DNA from: Colletotrichum lupini
Taxonomy: Eukaryota; Ascomycota; Sordariomycetes; Glomerellales; Glomerellaceae
Reading direction: 5' to 3'
Length of the DNA: 64,000 nucleotides
Assembly: GCF_023278565.1 (NCBI RefSeq)
Contig: NC_064677.1
Coordinates: 2,852,001 to 2,916,000, forward strand
This document shows positions 32,801-43,868 of the stretch, piece by piece. A program made the position numbers and the translations under genes. Each line of letters opens with the position of its first letter. Position 1 is the stretch's first letter. The notes beneath the pieces were generated by a model. That model was not told where the DNA came from. It worked only from the letters and a program-made list of their open reading frames with translations, and ran no database searches.

Positions 32801-35093
32801 TTCAGATGAAACCACCACACATCAGATCTGACACGGTATTTGAGAAATCTGTCTACATGAGATTGTGATCTTGGGATGCTAACTGGACTTCCAAGGGAGT
32901 AGGCACGGCATCGACCGCCCGAGAAATATTGTTCAGACGCTTGCGTTCCTGAGCAAAGACGTGCGTAGTCGCGACGAATTACAATACGACTTGTCTAGCA
33001 AATACGCAGACGGGAAGGAGGATGACGACCGTCGAATCCATCAACGTGTGTCACGATAACTCCCGTCTGATCTTACCTAAAGGACCCTTGTCTCGCCTTA
33101 CAACAATCGACAGCCCAGGTCGATCTTTTGCCGATCCTCCACCAACCCCGCTGCCGGAGTGTTCTGAGTCGCCGCAGACCATCGAATACCTAAGTCTAGG
33201 TTTGGTCTGTATATCAGTCATCCCAGACCCTGCTACCAATTGAGGGAATCGGAGGGTCATCGTGGTTCAGCCATGGCTATCATGTCCTCCAACCAGTTGG
33301 ACGGTGAGTTCGCTCGTAGAAAGCCAAAGTGTACGAATGCATTAGTGTTCGGGCTGGGAGACCCCATTGAGTTGTGCGCATTGTCGATCTCTTGGAGCAG
33401 ACAAACACTCTTGCGGCGACAAATCACATTGTGCTCATCCAAGGTGGCAGAAGGGTGTTCATGAGAGGACGACGGTGGACGATCATTCCTGCAAACTCCC
33501 ATCGCTGGTGTTGCGCAGTCGATCAGCTGAAGCCAATAGACCACGGCCAGGCACCATTCCTATCACCACTAAAAGCAACTTGACGATGTCGGCATCCCAC
33601 GCGGAACCTTTGCGTTCACACAGTACTCTGGTGCTGATTATATGAATGCAACATAGGCGTGGCTCTGAGGCGCATTAGGCGGGCAAGCCTTGCCTTGACG
33701 ACTCATTGACGCCGATTTTGCTGCTGAAAAGGTCATTGGTAGGTGAGACAAGCTTGAGCCTCATTCCTATCCGGATTTGGGTCAGTTCCAGTTATTTAGG
33801 ATTCACTTTCACCTCTAAATTCCCTCCTTGAACCAAGTCTGTTGCGCAATAAGCCGGATCACCCGCTGGATCACCGACGAGCAGTAATTTGGGCTTTGCG
33901 CACATATTCACCGGCAATATCTCCTCTGCAGCCTGTGGCCTCGTGGTGAAGTTCAGATGGCGTCCTTTTTGGGGTTTATACGTTCCGGACGGCCATTGGC
34001 GAAGACACTGGTAGACTCCGGATGCCGAGCATCGGAAACAAAAGGCCGATGTTTCATGGTCTCCTGCAACTCAGTACTCGCAGTGGCGGGGTTGTGCCAG
34101 CCACTAGGTCAACATGGATTCCTTGAAGCCAGGCCGGCTGCATCCGTTTCCCCATTTCTTGGGAGCGCCGTAGCAGAAAAGATCATTCTTTGTTGTTTTT
34201 GATCTCGCAAGTCACGGGGACTTTTGTCATTGGCTTACACTCAACTATCAGCACGGAAGAGAGCCGGAGCCCAGCTCAACACAACGTGATTGGCTTTGAC
34301 CGCAATGGCCAGTCTCTAGGAGAAGACAGTAAGGGCGCATCCCCAACACACAGACCTCGGGTTAAGTCCAGAAACTATGCCGGCGTCGCATAAGCATCCC
34401 ATCTCTTAGCTGACTACTCCAGCCAGCGAAAATGATCGCCAACCTTTATCTCCACAGACTCTGCCAATGCAATATTGGACAGGTTCAAAGGGCCTTTCCC
34501 GGGGTCGCTTGGGAGGATATAGAGCACAGAAGGCAGTAGCGGGGTAATGCTGGAGATCTCGGCATGGTGTATCGTTATTTCAAGCAAACACCCAAGGCGG
34601 ACAGAGGGCGGAGAACTCACGATCCCTCGGCTGGGCGCGATGTCGCAACATGCAGTCGCAGCTTGTTCCTGTTAAGTTCAAATAAGGACAACCCTGCATA
34701 ATCCAGGTACAGGCTCTCCCCGTCCATCGACGCGCATCTCCCGAGGCCCAGGAAGTGTGGTCGCGGGCCAATGCTTCATGCAGCAGGCAGTTGCGTCTTG
34801 TAACAATAGTGCTAAGACTGCGTTTCACCCTGGATCGACAATGTTTCCGCACCCACGGATGACCCCCAAGGTTTACTTGAGGCGAAAAGAGTAGGCGCCC
34901 TAGATAATGTCTGGGCAGGTCGCTCAAAGGCAAGATGAGCGTGGCCTGAACTCTTTTTCTTTCCTGTTAAACGACGTTGTGGTTGAGCCAGGTCTTTCCG
35001 CTTGGCCGTGTTGTTCTTATTCATTCCTTTCTTTCTTTCGATTCTAAACACAGTAGCGACTTACTGTCCGCTCCTTCAAGATATTTCTTAATA
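29861..35093. other. Gene-poor region, part 2
   Basis: About 5.2 kb without a supportable gene. Frames of up to about 117 codons occur on both strands and are broken frequently. Around 30290-30760 the frames on both strands hint at decayed coding sequence, but I cannot name a family. A hand count of 32041-32220 gives about 12 TA and 18 AT dinucleotides, so no sign of repeat-induced point mutation there. The last 300 bp should carry the promoter of the PEBP gene. Confidence 0.45.
34283..34293 (-). promoter_or_regulatory. CCAATCACGTT composite site
   Basis: The minus strand reads CCAATCACGTT, about 800 bp upstream of the PEBP gene. It shares CCAAT-S-ACGT with three other intergenic sites but lacks the final CA seen at 44.5 and 50.1 kb. 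Confidence 0.3.
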
Positions 35094-36099
35094 ATGTTGT
35101 CCAAGGCTATTGCCGTCCTGGCGGCGGCGACGTTGACGTCGGCCGCTACGCCCATGGGCTTTATGCCCCAATCAAACACTCCCCTAATTGTTTCTTACGG
35201 AGGCATCTCGGCACTGGATGGCGTGAACCTGCCTAGAGATTGTAAGTTTTCACACGGTCGAGACCAAAGAGCGAGGTCAACCTAACAAGAACCCAATAGC
35301 TAGTCAGACGCAACCCACAATTGCGACCGAGCAGCAGCTCAAGGGCCAGTATGCAGTGATAATGGTGGATATCGACGTCCCGACCAACCAACCTCCCAAG
35401 ACCGGAACTCTCCTCCACTGGATGCAGACCGGTCTAATGTCTGCCGATACCCCGACGACGCTCAACACGACCGCCGGGCCCAAGAAGGTGTTCCTCATGC
35501 AGAACAAGATGAACGCAGCCGCTCTGGCGCCGTACATTGGCCCCAACCCGCCCGCGAGAGAGCCTCTCAGCCATAGATACACCTTTGTCGCGGTCGACCA
35601 CACGATGATTACGCAGCAAGGCCTGATGGCCCTCTCCGGCGCGGCTCAGAGCCGTCGTGACTTCAACGTCATGAACGGCCTCATGGCGGCTGGTCTCTCA
35701 GACAAGGTTGTCGCCGGTAACTTCTTCCGCGTTACGAACGCCGGACCCGTTGGTGCTGGTCAAGGAACTGGTGGTGGAGGTAGCCGCGGTAACAGCACCG
35801 GTGGCGGAGGCGGTACCATGCAGCCTAAGCCGATGCCGATGCCCGCCCCTGCGCCTCCTGCCGGAACCCCGACTACCCCCGGTGGCGGTGGAATGCCCGG
35901 TATGCCCAACATGCCCGGCATGAGCATGGCTCCCGGTATGACGATGCCCATGCCCGGTATGCCGGGTGCTAGCGCGCCCCCTATTGGTGGTGCTCAGCCG
36001 TCGAACCCTGCCCGCGCCAGTGGTCTCAGCCTCGCTCCTGGTCTCGGCCTCATGACCATGGGTCTCTGCCTCATCGGTTCCCTGTTCGTCTTCATGTAA
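35094..36099 (+). CDS. Secreted PEBP-domain protein with GPI-anchor-like tail
   Basis: Exon 35094-35241, intron 35242-35299, exon 35300-36099; 315 residues. It begins with a signal peptide (MLSKAIAVLAAATLTSA, likely cut before ATPMG). A phosphatidylethanolamine-binding protein domain follows: VDIDVPTNQPPKTGTLLHW corresponds to the DPDxP ligand-site region and GPNPPAREPLSHRYTFVA to the GxxPP...HRY motif. The domain is followed by a Gly-rich spacer, a Pro/Met-rich low-complexity region (PMPMPAPAP, repeated PGMP units) and a hydrophobic C-terminus (LGLMTMGLCLIGSLFVFM) preceded by small residues, consistent with GPI attachment. The likely location is the outer plasma membrane or wall. PEBPs bind phospholipid head groups and can act as protease or kinase regulators; the role of the secreted, anchored fungal type is not established by sequence. 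Confidence 0.88.
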
Positions 36100-37723
36100 C
36101 CTTTACGGGTCGTTACGGGCACAGAAAGTGATCCAGGTTGGGGAGTTTTTGTTACACTTGCTGAAGAGGCCAGAAGATGTTTTCCTTTCTTTTCCTGGCT
36201 GCCGCTATAAGCTGAATGTGGAGGGGTGCTAGTCGTATATAGGGTAGAGCAGCATGCCAATACAATAGCTAAGACGCGGCCACATTGCGTTTCGTTCACT
36301 TTGTAGTTGTGATTAGCTCGTCTTAGTGATGTCTATGATCCCAGTCCTCCGTACAGACATCCTGGTAATGGTTCGCTCGCTAGCACCACATCCCTACCTG
36401 TGGATCGTGGAGAGCCAAAACAGGCCAACGGTTTTGGCGCAAACTTGGCAAACTTGCATCTCCCACCGATAAACCATCATGACAGCGCAATTGATGGGTC
36501 GATGTTGCTGACAGCAACAGTGGTGACAGCCAACTGAGTGCCACGACTCAGCCCCCCGGGACTGTCAAGATCGAGGTCGGAGGGACAGCGTGGCCGGGTC
36601 GGGACAAGAACGTAGCCAGCTCGGGATAAGGACCTGGCCGGTCCGGAGGGATTTGGGTCCAGTCCCCGAAATCCTGGCTGGGTGGCCTTCCTCCGCACGG
36701 GCCCGGGGTGCTGATCATCCCCGAGTCACATGCACAATCATGTGATCTCGTCACGCCCTTCCTTCCCGAGAGGGTCGTCACGACCTGCCATCATATGGAT
36801 CCTTAGTCATGCCAGCGCCGGCCCTTCGATGTCTCAGTGTCTGCAAAAAAGTCCGCTCCGCACCGCGCGCTCACTCGCACTCTCAAACACAGCTTTCCCT
36901 TGCAAGTGTTGCTACTCAGTTTTCAATGTCTTTCTTGATCTAGGCCCGTTTCTTGCATTTGTTCCCTTGCAAATAGCGCAAGCGGATGTTTTTCCCCCTT
37001 TCAAAGCATTGCATGAGTCACTTACACCTGTTTTTCTCGCGCGCCTAGTCTACAGGTAATAGATTGTAGTCGCCTACCTGACTAATAACTGTATCCGCCC
37101 CGAGCGGCTAATCCGTACGATGCGTCTTGTCACAGCCCACAATGATCAATCTAGCACCTGAGGTACCCGTCTAGATCTCTATCTGAGGTGTGGTTCCTTC
37201 CGTCTTGGGTATCCGTCCGGGGTTGACGACTTGAGACTTCCGGGAGGCCCTGTCGATGGCTCGGGTGCTCTACAGCGAAACGGAGCAGAAATGTCTCCGA
37301 GTTACACCGCGTACTACACCTTGGCGCCCCATTGAACGCAAAAAAAACCTAGGCGCAATTGTGAAGTCCGACTTCCCCATCGTCCACAACTTTAACCACG
37401 AGTTGATGCATACCAAAGTCCTGCCCCGTTCAATCTTGTATAAAGCATTTCTCGTCGCCACGCTCTGCTCCTTGATACTAGAGGGTTTAGTTTGCCTATC
37501 CACCTCAACTCATACATCTTCCCAACGTTTCGAAACGAATCAGAAACCCGGCAGAGCTACATCCTAGCATAACTGTAAGGGGGGTCAGAAACCCTTCATA
37601 CGACCTACCGCTGTTTGCAAGCTACCTTACCAAGCTCCCGAAGCTATAGAAGCTTCGTAACGCAACATCCCCCCATCTTGCCTCACACACCAACATACCG
37701 CAAGTCTCAACAGCCACGCGATA
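36100..37723. other. Intergenic between PEBP and FAD oxidoreductase genes
   Basis: About 1.6 kb with only unsupported frames (37256-37567 plus is the longest at 103 codons). The last 100 bp before 37724 form the leader of the oxidoreductase gene. No repeat or RNA gene was seen. Confidence 0.5.
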
Positions 37724-38969
37724 ATGCCTACCCTCGTCGTTCTTGGTGCTGGCCTTGCCGGCCTGCCCATTGCACACCATGCCTTGAAGCATACAGTGCC
37801 GCTGGTAAAGGACCTGAAGGTCATATTGGTGACGCCTAACTCTGAGCAGTAAGTTCCCATACTTGGTGGCGTAGCACGCACATACACACGCACTATGCAA
37901 GACGTCATCCACTTACACCCAAGCTTCACAGCTACTGGAGCCTCGCTTCCGTCCGCGGCGTTGTGCCTGGCCAATTTGGCGACGACGTGCTCTTCCATCC
38001 CATTGAGCCGTCATTTGCAAAGTACCCCAAGGAAAGCTACGAGGTCATTATCGGTAAGGCCGAGCAGCTCAACGACGACAAGAACACCGTCGACGTAGTG
38101 GTCAACGACGGCAGCCGCAGGTCCATCGCCTACGACGCCGTCGTCATCGCGACCGGCACCCGCGCGAAGGAGAGCATGCCGTGGAAGGAGGTCGGCACGA
38201 CGGAGGAGACCAAGAAGGCGCTCGGCGACATCCGTCGGCAGCTCTCCGACGCAAAGAGCATCGTCGTCGCCGGCGGCGGCGTTACGGGCACCGAGACGGT
38301 GGGCGAGATCGGCTTCGAGTACTCGCAGAAGCGCAGCAAGGACGTCTACTTTATCTACAACGACGAGCTGCCCCTCGGCCCTCCCTTCACCGACAGCGTG
38401 CGCAAGGCGGCGCTCAATGAGCTGCAGAAGCTCAATATCAAGACGATCCACAACACCAAGGTCACGAGCGTGAAGACCGAGGCCAACGGCCAAAAGACGC
38501 TCGAGCTCACGGACAAGAGCGGCAAGAAGACGACGCTCCAGACGGACGCGTACCTGCCGACCGTCGGCGCCATCCCCAACACCGCTTTCTTGCCGTCCAA
38601 CATGCTCGACCCGCCCGGGTACGTCAAGCAGGACAAGAGCCTGCGCGCGGTCGGCCACGACAACATCTTTGTGGTGGGCGACGTCGGCAACCTCGAGGGC
38701 GGGTACGGGCGGCTGGCGGACCTGCAGGTGCAGCACGTGGTGAAGAGTATCCAGGCTCACTTCACGGGCGCGCCCAGGCCGGCGCCGTATGTCGTCGACC
38801 CCAAGGTCGTGGCCGGCATCACGCTTGGACGGAGCAGGGCTACCGGCCAGATGGGAACGTGGAGGTTGCCCAGCATCATCATCTGGGCGTTCAAGGGCCG
38901 GTATATCGGCACTGACTACGCCAAGGATTACGCAGCGGGATCAAGAACCATGACGGTCACCAAGAACTG

Positions 38970-38973
<4 letters not shown>
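37724..38973 (+). CDS. FAD-dependent oxidoreductase, AMID/AIFM2-like
   Basis: Exon 37724-37848, intron 37849-37931, exon 37932-38973; 388 residues. The N-terminus MPTLVVLGAGLAGLPIA is a dinucleotide-binding GxGxxG fold for FAD. SEHYWSLASVRGVVPGQFGDD across the splice is typical of the AMID/Fsp1 group. A second Rossmann loop VVAGGGVTGTETVGEIGFEY binds NAD(P)H, and VGDVGNLEGGYGR is the FAD-contact motif near the C-terminus. Such enzymes are type II NADH:quinone oxidoreductase relatives; in animals AIFM2 reduces coenzyme Q, and fungal copies are variously associated with cell death or metabolism, so the exact substrate is open. No transmembrane tail is obvious. Exon 2 has a very strong bias to C/G-ending codons. 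A GA microsatellite begins within the stop codon. Confidence 0.9.

Positions 38974-39005
<32 letters not shown>
38972..39005. repeat. (AG)n microsatellite at the oxidoreductase stop codon
   Basis: The stop codon TAG at 38971-38973 supplies the first AG of a run of about 17 AG units, so the repeat forms the very start of the 3' untranslated region. Confidence 0.95.
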
Positions 39006-39006
<1 letters not shown>

Positions 39007-41403
39007 CATGAGAACCGGCTAATGGTAGATGCATACTTTGGTGTTCAGGCGCTTGTGATCATGGGAGGGGGGAAAGCACTTCGTAATGTAGGGCTGGCAG
39101 GCTACTTGAGCGAGTCGAGCCCGCGGAGTCCAACAATCTTGGCTTTTGATGTTTTCGGTGTCATTCCGCGTGGCAATGGAGTTTCCTGGTTTCTCTGGTA
39201 TGATGGTATTCTTCGACTGGTTAGACTAGACGGGACTGAATGATAATCTTATTCCTGAGCATGCGTGATCAACGTGGTGATGGTAACACCGGAACGGTGA
39301 AGGTTAGGTTGAAGGGCGCGACCCACACAATCCAAGTGGACACTGTGGATTTGGCAGAAATCTCTGCAGTGTCGTACAGTGCCGACGAGCAGTAAGAGAG
39401 ATGTGTCTTGCACGGTAAGACCGATGGGTCGGGTCCCCAGAACGGCCTAGCGCCGAATTCCAGCAGCTTCAAAAGGGCGGCTCGCTGCGAAAATTCTTTC
39501 TCTCTTTCTTCTTCTTTTTCTTTTCCTTAGATCAAAAAGTAACCCAGAGCTGCCACGACCTACACCCAGTCTTTTCTCACGGTGTCGCGTTGCCTTTTCC
39601 TCTCTTCGGAGTTGGATCGCTCTGCAGATTAAAATTCCCTGGATTATAGGAAGTCTCTCCCCAGGCCCATTTCACGGGCGGTGGGTGAGGGATGCTGTTG
39701 ATGGGGGACATGCCATATTCTCAAAACTGGCATGGGTCGTAAATTCTTGTCCGCGCTTGGTGCTCGCCACGATCGTCGAAAGAAAACCCGACGCTATCTT
39801 TGAAATAGTGAGACCTGTGGTGCCAGGAACCCGGATAGCCGCTCACTGACTCCTAGCCGTGGACTTGATTTCCGTTTGCGAATGGAAGAGATATGACGGT
39901 TTGGAGGAAAGTGCCGACTCTCTGACCTTCGCTCCTCCGTTGGGTAGCCAGGAACGGCGCCGGCAAGTGATGCAAGAATGCCCTGAGCCTCATCCCCTGT
40001 CTACCTAAGTTGACGCCATTCTGATGGGCTAGACTGGATTGATGCCATGATTGCCATTCCCTACGTGCCGTAACTGGATTCAAACTTTGTATGAAAGTGG
40101 TGGAAGGCAGAGAGCATGCCAATGACACCTCTCGTCATTTTGGAGGAAAGGAAGGTGCAGTCAGCATGGCCTGCACTTCGTACCTTACCTAAGATACTCC
40201 TCAGCGAACCATGAAGAGAAGAAAGGTGGATCCGCTATTGTAGGAGTTCCTGCCGTAAGGGAGCCTCCGTCCCTCCTGGTTCCTTCCATTCCCAGTGCTG
40301 TTGCCGTGAGGGTCGATCGAAATCCCGAAAGGACGAGACACAGCCGTGAGAGCCTCAGGTACAAGGGAGAAAGACCCAGGCACGAGAAAACAGCGGTTTG
40401 GGTTCTAGACTGTTAGTCCCGAATTTGCACGTGTCTTGGTTTCTGAAGACAAGTCGACAGACGGTTGAAAGCGTTCCCATAGGCCCTCTTTCTCGCGCTC
40501 TCTCTCTCCCCCTCATCCACTCTTTTCCTTCCGTTGAGGTGTAACCATGCCACATGTCTTAGCCCCTGGCTGCATTCTTGGCCATGCTCTCCGAGCAATG
40601 CTGCTGCGCGTCAACGCCCCGGCACCCGTCTGAGTCTCTGATCCCGGCAAACACAATATGTGCCCTTGCCTCTTTTCGTCTGTCGTCGTTGCCAAGCGGG
40701 TGATAGTATCCCCACCTCTAGCAATCAAGCAACACCAAGGAATTGGAAGATGGTTATCCTCAATCCGACTTCTCGGATCAGCCGCACCACCTCTAGCATC
40801 CACTCCGGCCCTCAAAGGTGGATATTACCGCATGCTTTGCCTCTCGCGCAGGATGGAAAGGACATGTCTGATGTCAACGGCTCCTACCAAGGGGACCATC
40901 GTCGTCCGGACCCGGGCACTGAGGAATGTACCGCAATGTCCCGGCATTCCCACCAAGATGCTTGCTTTCATACTCCGTACAGCCAGTCGAGGAGAGACAA
41001 CGTACCCAGGGGCCCGTCAGGCCAGTGAGTGTTCCAGCTAATCCCCTTCTTGGTTCTTGGCTCGTTCTTTTGCCGTGCTCCTGACTGTCGCTGATCTCTC
41101 CCTATAAGACGAAGAGGCCGGCCGTGATGAAGGAAACTCTCGGATAAGCTCTTTCGTTCCCCAGTTCTCTCTCTCCTCCCCCCCGTCCCCCGGTCTTCCC
41201 CCCAGAAGAACTCTCGCTTCACCCGGTCATTCGTTGGACTCTGTCCCCTCACATTCGTTCCGTAATTCCAGGATAACCTGTCTGTCGCTCGTTCCGTACA
41301 GCTCAATCTAATCCCTCGCTCGCCCATACAACTAATTCCAAATCCTCAAACCATATACACCTAATCAACTCTTCCCCCAAGCTAGTACTAAGCAACAGTC
41401 AAG
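38974..41403. other. Intergenic, 2.4 kb
   Basis: No gene is supported. Two overlapping plus-strand frames (40658-41041 and 40660-41028, 127 and 122 codons) look unlike protein. The final 400 bp are pyrimidine-rich with a TATAAG at about 41104 and probably form the promoter and leader of the Gly-rich protein gene. Confidence 0.5.
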
Positions 41404-42531
41404 ATGAGGTGAGAACAGTATCCCCTTCTCGATACAGTACCATCGCCTCTCGTATAAAACAGACTTGCTGATACGACCTTCAGTTCCGGAGCCCTCACCA
41501 CCTCGGCCTTCTTCACCTGCGACCCGGCAGTCACAGTCACCGCCACCGCAACCACCAATGTCTACACCACCGTGTACACGACAACGGCTCTCGCCGCCAA
41601 CCCTTCCACGTCGTGGATGGCCACTTACACAGTGACCGAAGTCTGCACTGGCCAGCCGTGGGAGTACGTGACCAAGGACATCCCCCCTTGCTTCGCCCCC
41701 ACCACCGTCTACTGTGAGCCCTGCGCCCAAAAGACCATCCCCATCATCTGCCCCATCCCGACGCCTACCGCCAACGTCGTTATCAACGGCAACGGTGTCA
41801 CCATGAACGCCAACCCCGTCATCACTGCCGCCCCCTACGGCGTGTACGGCTCCTACGGCTCCTACAGCAACGGGAACGGCCAGGGTACCGGCAACGGAGG
41901 CGGAGCCAACAACAACAACAACGGAGGCGGCCAGAACGGCGGTGGTTCCAACAACGGTGGCTCCAACAACGGGGGCTCCACCCCTGGCGGCGGTGCTGGA
42001 GGTAACGGCGGTGGCGCCAACGGCGCTGCTCCGTCTGGCAGCCAGGGCGCCGGAAGCTACGGTGTCTACGGCAGCTACGGCTCTTACAACAACGCTGCCC
42101 CTGGTGGCGGCTCTCCTGCCCAGCCCGGTCAGTCCGGTGCTCCTGGCGCTGGTGGTGCTCCTGGCGCTTCCGGAGCTCCTGGTGCCGGCGGTGCCCCCGG
42201 TGCGTCTGGCGCTCCCGGTGCGTCTGGCGCTCCCGGTGCCGGTGGTGCTCCCGGTGGAACTCTCGCTCAGTCTGGTGCTCCTGGTGCCCCTGGCGCATCT
42301 GGTGCTCCCGGGACCGGCGGCTCTTCCGGTGGTGCTGGAGGTGCTGGTGGTGCTCCCGGTGCGTCTGGCGCTGGCGGCTCTGGTGGCGGTGCCTCTGGCT
42401 CAACCGCCACGGGTGGTGCTTCCGGCTCCAAGCCGTCCACAGTCCAGGTCGCCTCGGCACCGTCTCTCAAGCAGAGCCTCGGCCTCCTTTGCGGTATCGC
42501 AATGGCTGCCGGCCTTACCATCTTTGCTTAA
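41404..42531 (+). CDS. Gly/Ala/Pro-rich wall-like protein with hydrophobic C-terminus
   Basis: The proposed structure is a 5-nt first coding exon (ATGAG, 41404-41408), intron 41409-41483 and exon 41484-42531, giving 350 residues beginning MSSGALTTSAFF. The frame is open back to the acceptor at 41484, so an upstream piece is required, and this ATG fits phase and splice consensus. The N-terminal third is Thr-rich with six cysteines (TCDP, EVCTG, PPCFAP, VYCEPC, IICPIP), probably a small disulfide domain. Then come GVYGSYGSY segments, Asn/Gly runs, and a collagen-like GAPGASGAPG array. The C-terminus (QSLGLLCGIAMAAGLTIFA) looks like a GPI-attachment signal. The oddity is that no standard signal peptide is visible, so the true start may lie on an exon I have not found. 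A cell-surface structural role is inferred from composition only. Confidence 0.72.
42135..42366 (+). repeat. Collagen-like Gly-Ala-Pro coding repeat
   Basis: Imperfect tandem units of about 9-18 nt (ggtgctcctggc type) encode GAPGASGAPGAGGAPG-like sequence within the wall-like protein gene. The length is likely variable among strains. Confidence 0.85.
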
Positions 42532-43321
42532 GACGACCACTACTCTCTAGTCTTCTGATTCTCATTCATGGCATCTCCCCATTCACAAACGCCGTGTGCT
42601 CGCGTCCCCAAAGATCAAAAGAGGAGGGAAAAAGGAAAAAGAAGGGGGTTTCACGGAGAAAGGGGTTCAAAATGGAAATACGGGTATTTTGATCCTTGTT
42701 CCTGTGTAAATCCCTTTTTTGGCTATAATTCCCGGGAGTTTCCCTCGATTTCTCTCATACATGAAAGAAAGTTGTCATTTTGTTTTTACTAATTGGCGGC
42801 ATTTGTGGGCTACTGCTGCCCACAGCGGAGTTGACATAGGTGGACAAAGGGCCCTAAGGTGTTGCGATATTATTTTGAATCAATAACGTTGTTTGTTGTG
42901 TTTTTTAGATTGAAGTACGAATACAGGTTTTTCCTTTTGGGTGTTTTGCTATGATCCCCTTTTCTCTCTCTCTCGCTTGATGTGGTGAAGTTGAATGCTA
43001 GGTAGTTGGATTCCCCGCGCTTTGATCACCGCCAAGCCCGTTGACAGAATCACGCTATGGGATGACGTTGCGAGGGGTAACAGTGTGGTAGGACAAGGGA
43101 AGGCGAGTGCCAATTTCAAGCCAGCTTTCATTTCGTCGTGAAGGCTTCCGTAAAAAAAACCAAAAAAAAAAAAAAAACCCCGAGAATGATTGAGATACCA
43201 AAGAAAAACGCCGCCCAATTTCAATCAGAAGGCTTGTGTGTATCCAGGCTTTCTTTAGTGGTGCTTTCCTTTTGCTTTGGGTCTCTGCCACAGGCGTTTT
43301 TTTTGGTCGCGCTTTGTTTTC
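42532..43321. other. Convergent intergenic region with poly-A tract
   Basis: It lies between the 3' ends of the Gly-rich gene (plus) and the 109-residue gene (minus). Two A-runs at about 43152-43177 are separated by CC. Frames around 42949-43371 are not supported. Confidence 0.5.
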
Positions 43322-43868
43322 TCATTGAAGAATGCCGTCTTCTCCCTTGCTACGGTGTTGCTGGCGGATGAATTCCTCCACCTGGACGTCGTCGTACGGC
43401 CGTTCGGGTGGTCCTGGAATTCCTGGACGCGAAATCTTTTCCTCCTTTTCCTCCTGCGGGTTACCGAGGATCTTGGCGGCGGCTGGAATGTACTGTGTCA
43501 CTTTTTTGTGTGGAAATTGGTCCATGATGAGCTACACGTATTCTCGACAAATTGGATGGAGGAAACACCAAGGGGGGGGGGGACTGAAGTGGCTAGGACG
43601 GAGCTGGGCTGGGCTGGATGGTGAGGGTTATGCTTGGAAATTGTAGAGGTTATTGGAACTGCTGTGATGTGATTTGACATGATTGCAAAGGCGGGACGGG
43701 TGTGATGCTTTACCAACCTTTTTCGACAATAGGGTTCTGCTTGGGCTCTTCTTCGGATTTACGGGCGTCGTGGGCCGCTTGATCCAGCTTCTGCTTGAAG
43801 CTCAACTCGCGGCCTTTGTGCGTGATCTGAGGCTCAGGCGCGAACTTGCTGTTGGGTTCGGCGGACAT
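43322..43868 (-). CDS. Small conserved-looking protein of unknown function (109 aa)
   Basis: Minus-strand exons 43868-43718 and 43500-43322 join in phase 1 to 109 residues. Exon 1 gives a charged, helical sequence (MSAEPNSKFAPEPQITH, then RELSFKQKLDQAAHDARKSE). Exon 2 gives VTQYIPAAAKILGNPQEEKE followed by PGIPGPPERPYDDVQVEEFI and ends QHRSKGEDGILQ. The two halves read as one small soluble protein and neither is long enough to stand alone. The intron (217 nt) would use donor GTTGGT and the rarer acceptor AAAAAAG; this acceptor is the only one I found that fits the phase and avoids an in-frame stop. No domain is recognised. The N-terminal part of the frame has no signal peptide, so a cytosolic or organellar protein is likely. 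Confidence 0.65.

Noticed and set aside
37256..37567. 103-codon plus frame
   Set aside because: Begins with ATG but reads as random composition with no homology that I recognise; probably promoter DNA of the oxidoreductase.
38011..38760. 249-codon minus frame antisense to the oxidoreductase
   Set aside because: Same antisense effect of biased codon use in a verified gene.
40658..41041. 127-codon plus frame
   Set aside because: Two overlapping frames on the same strand of similar length; composition not protein-like.
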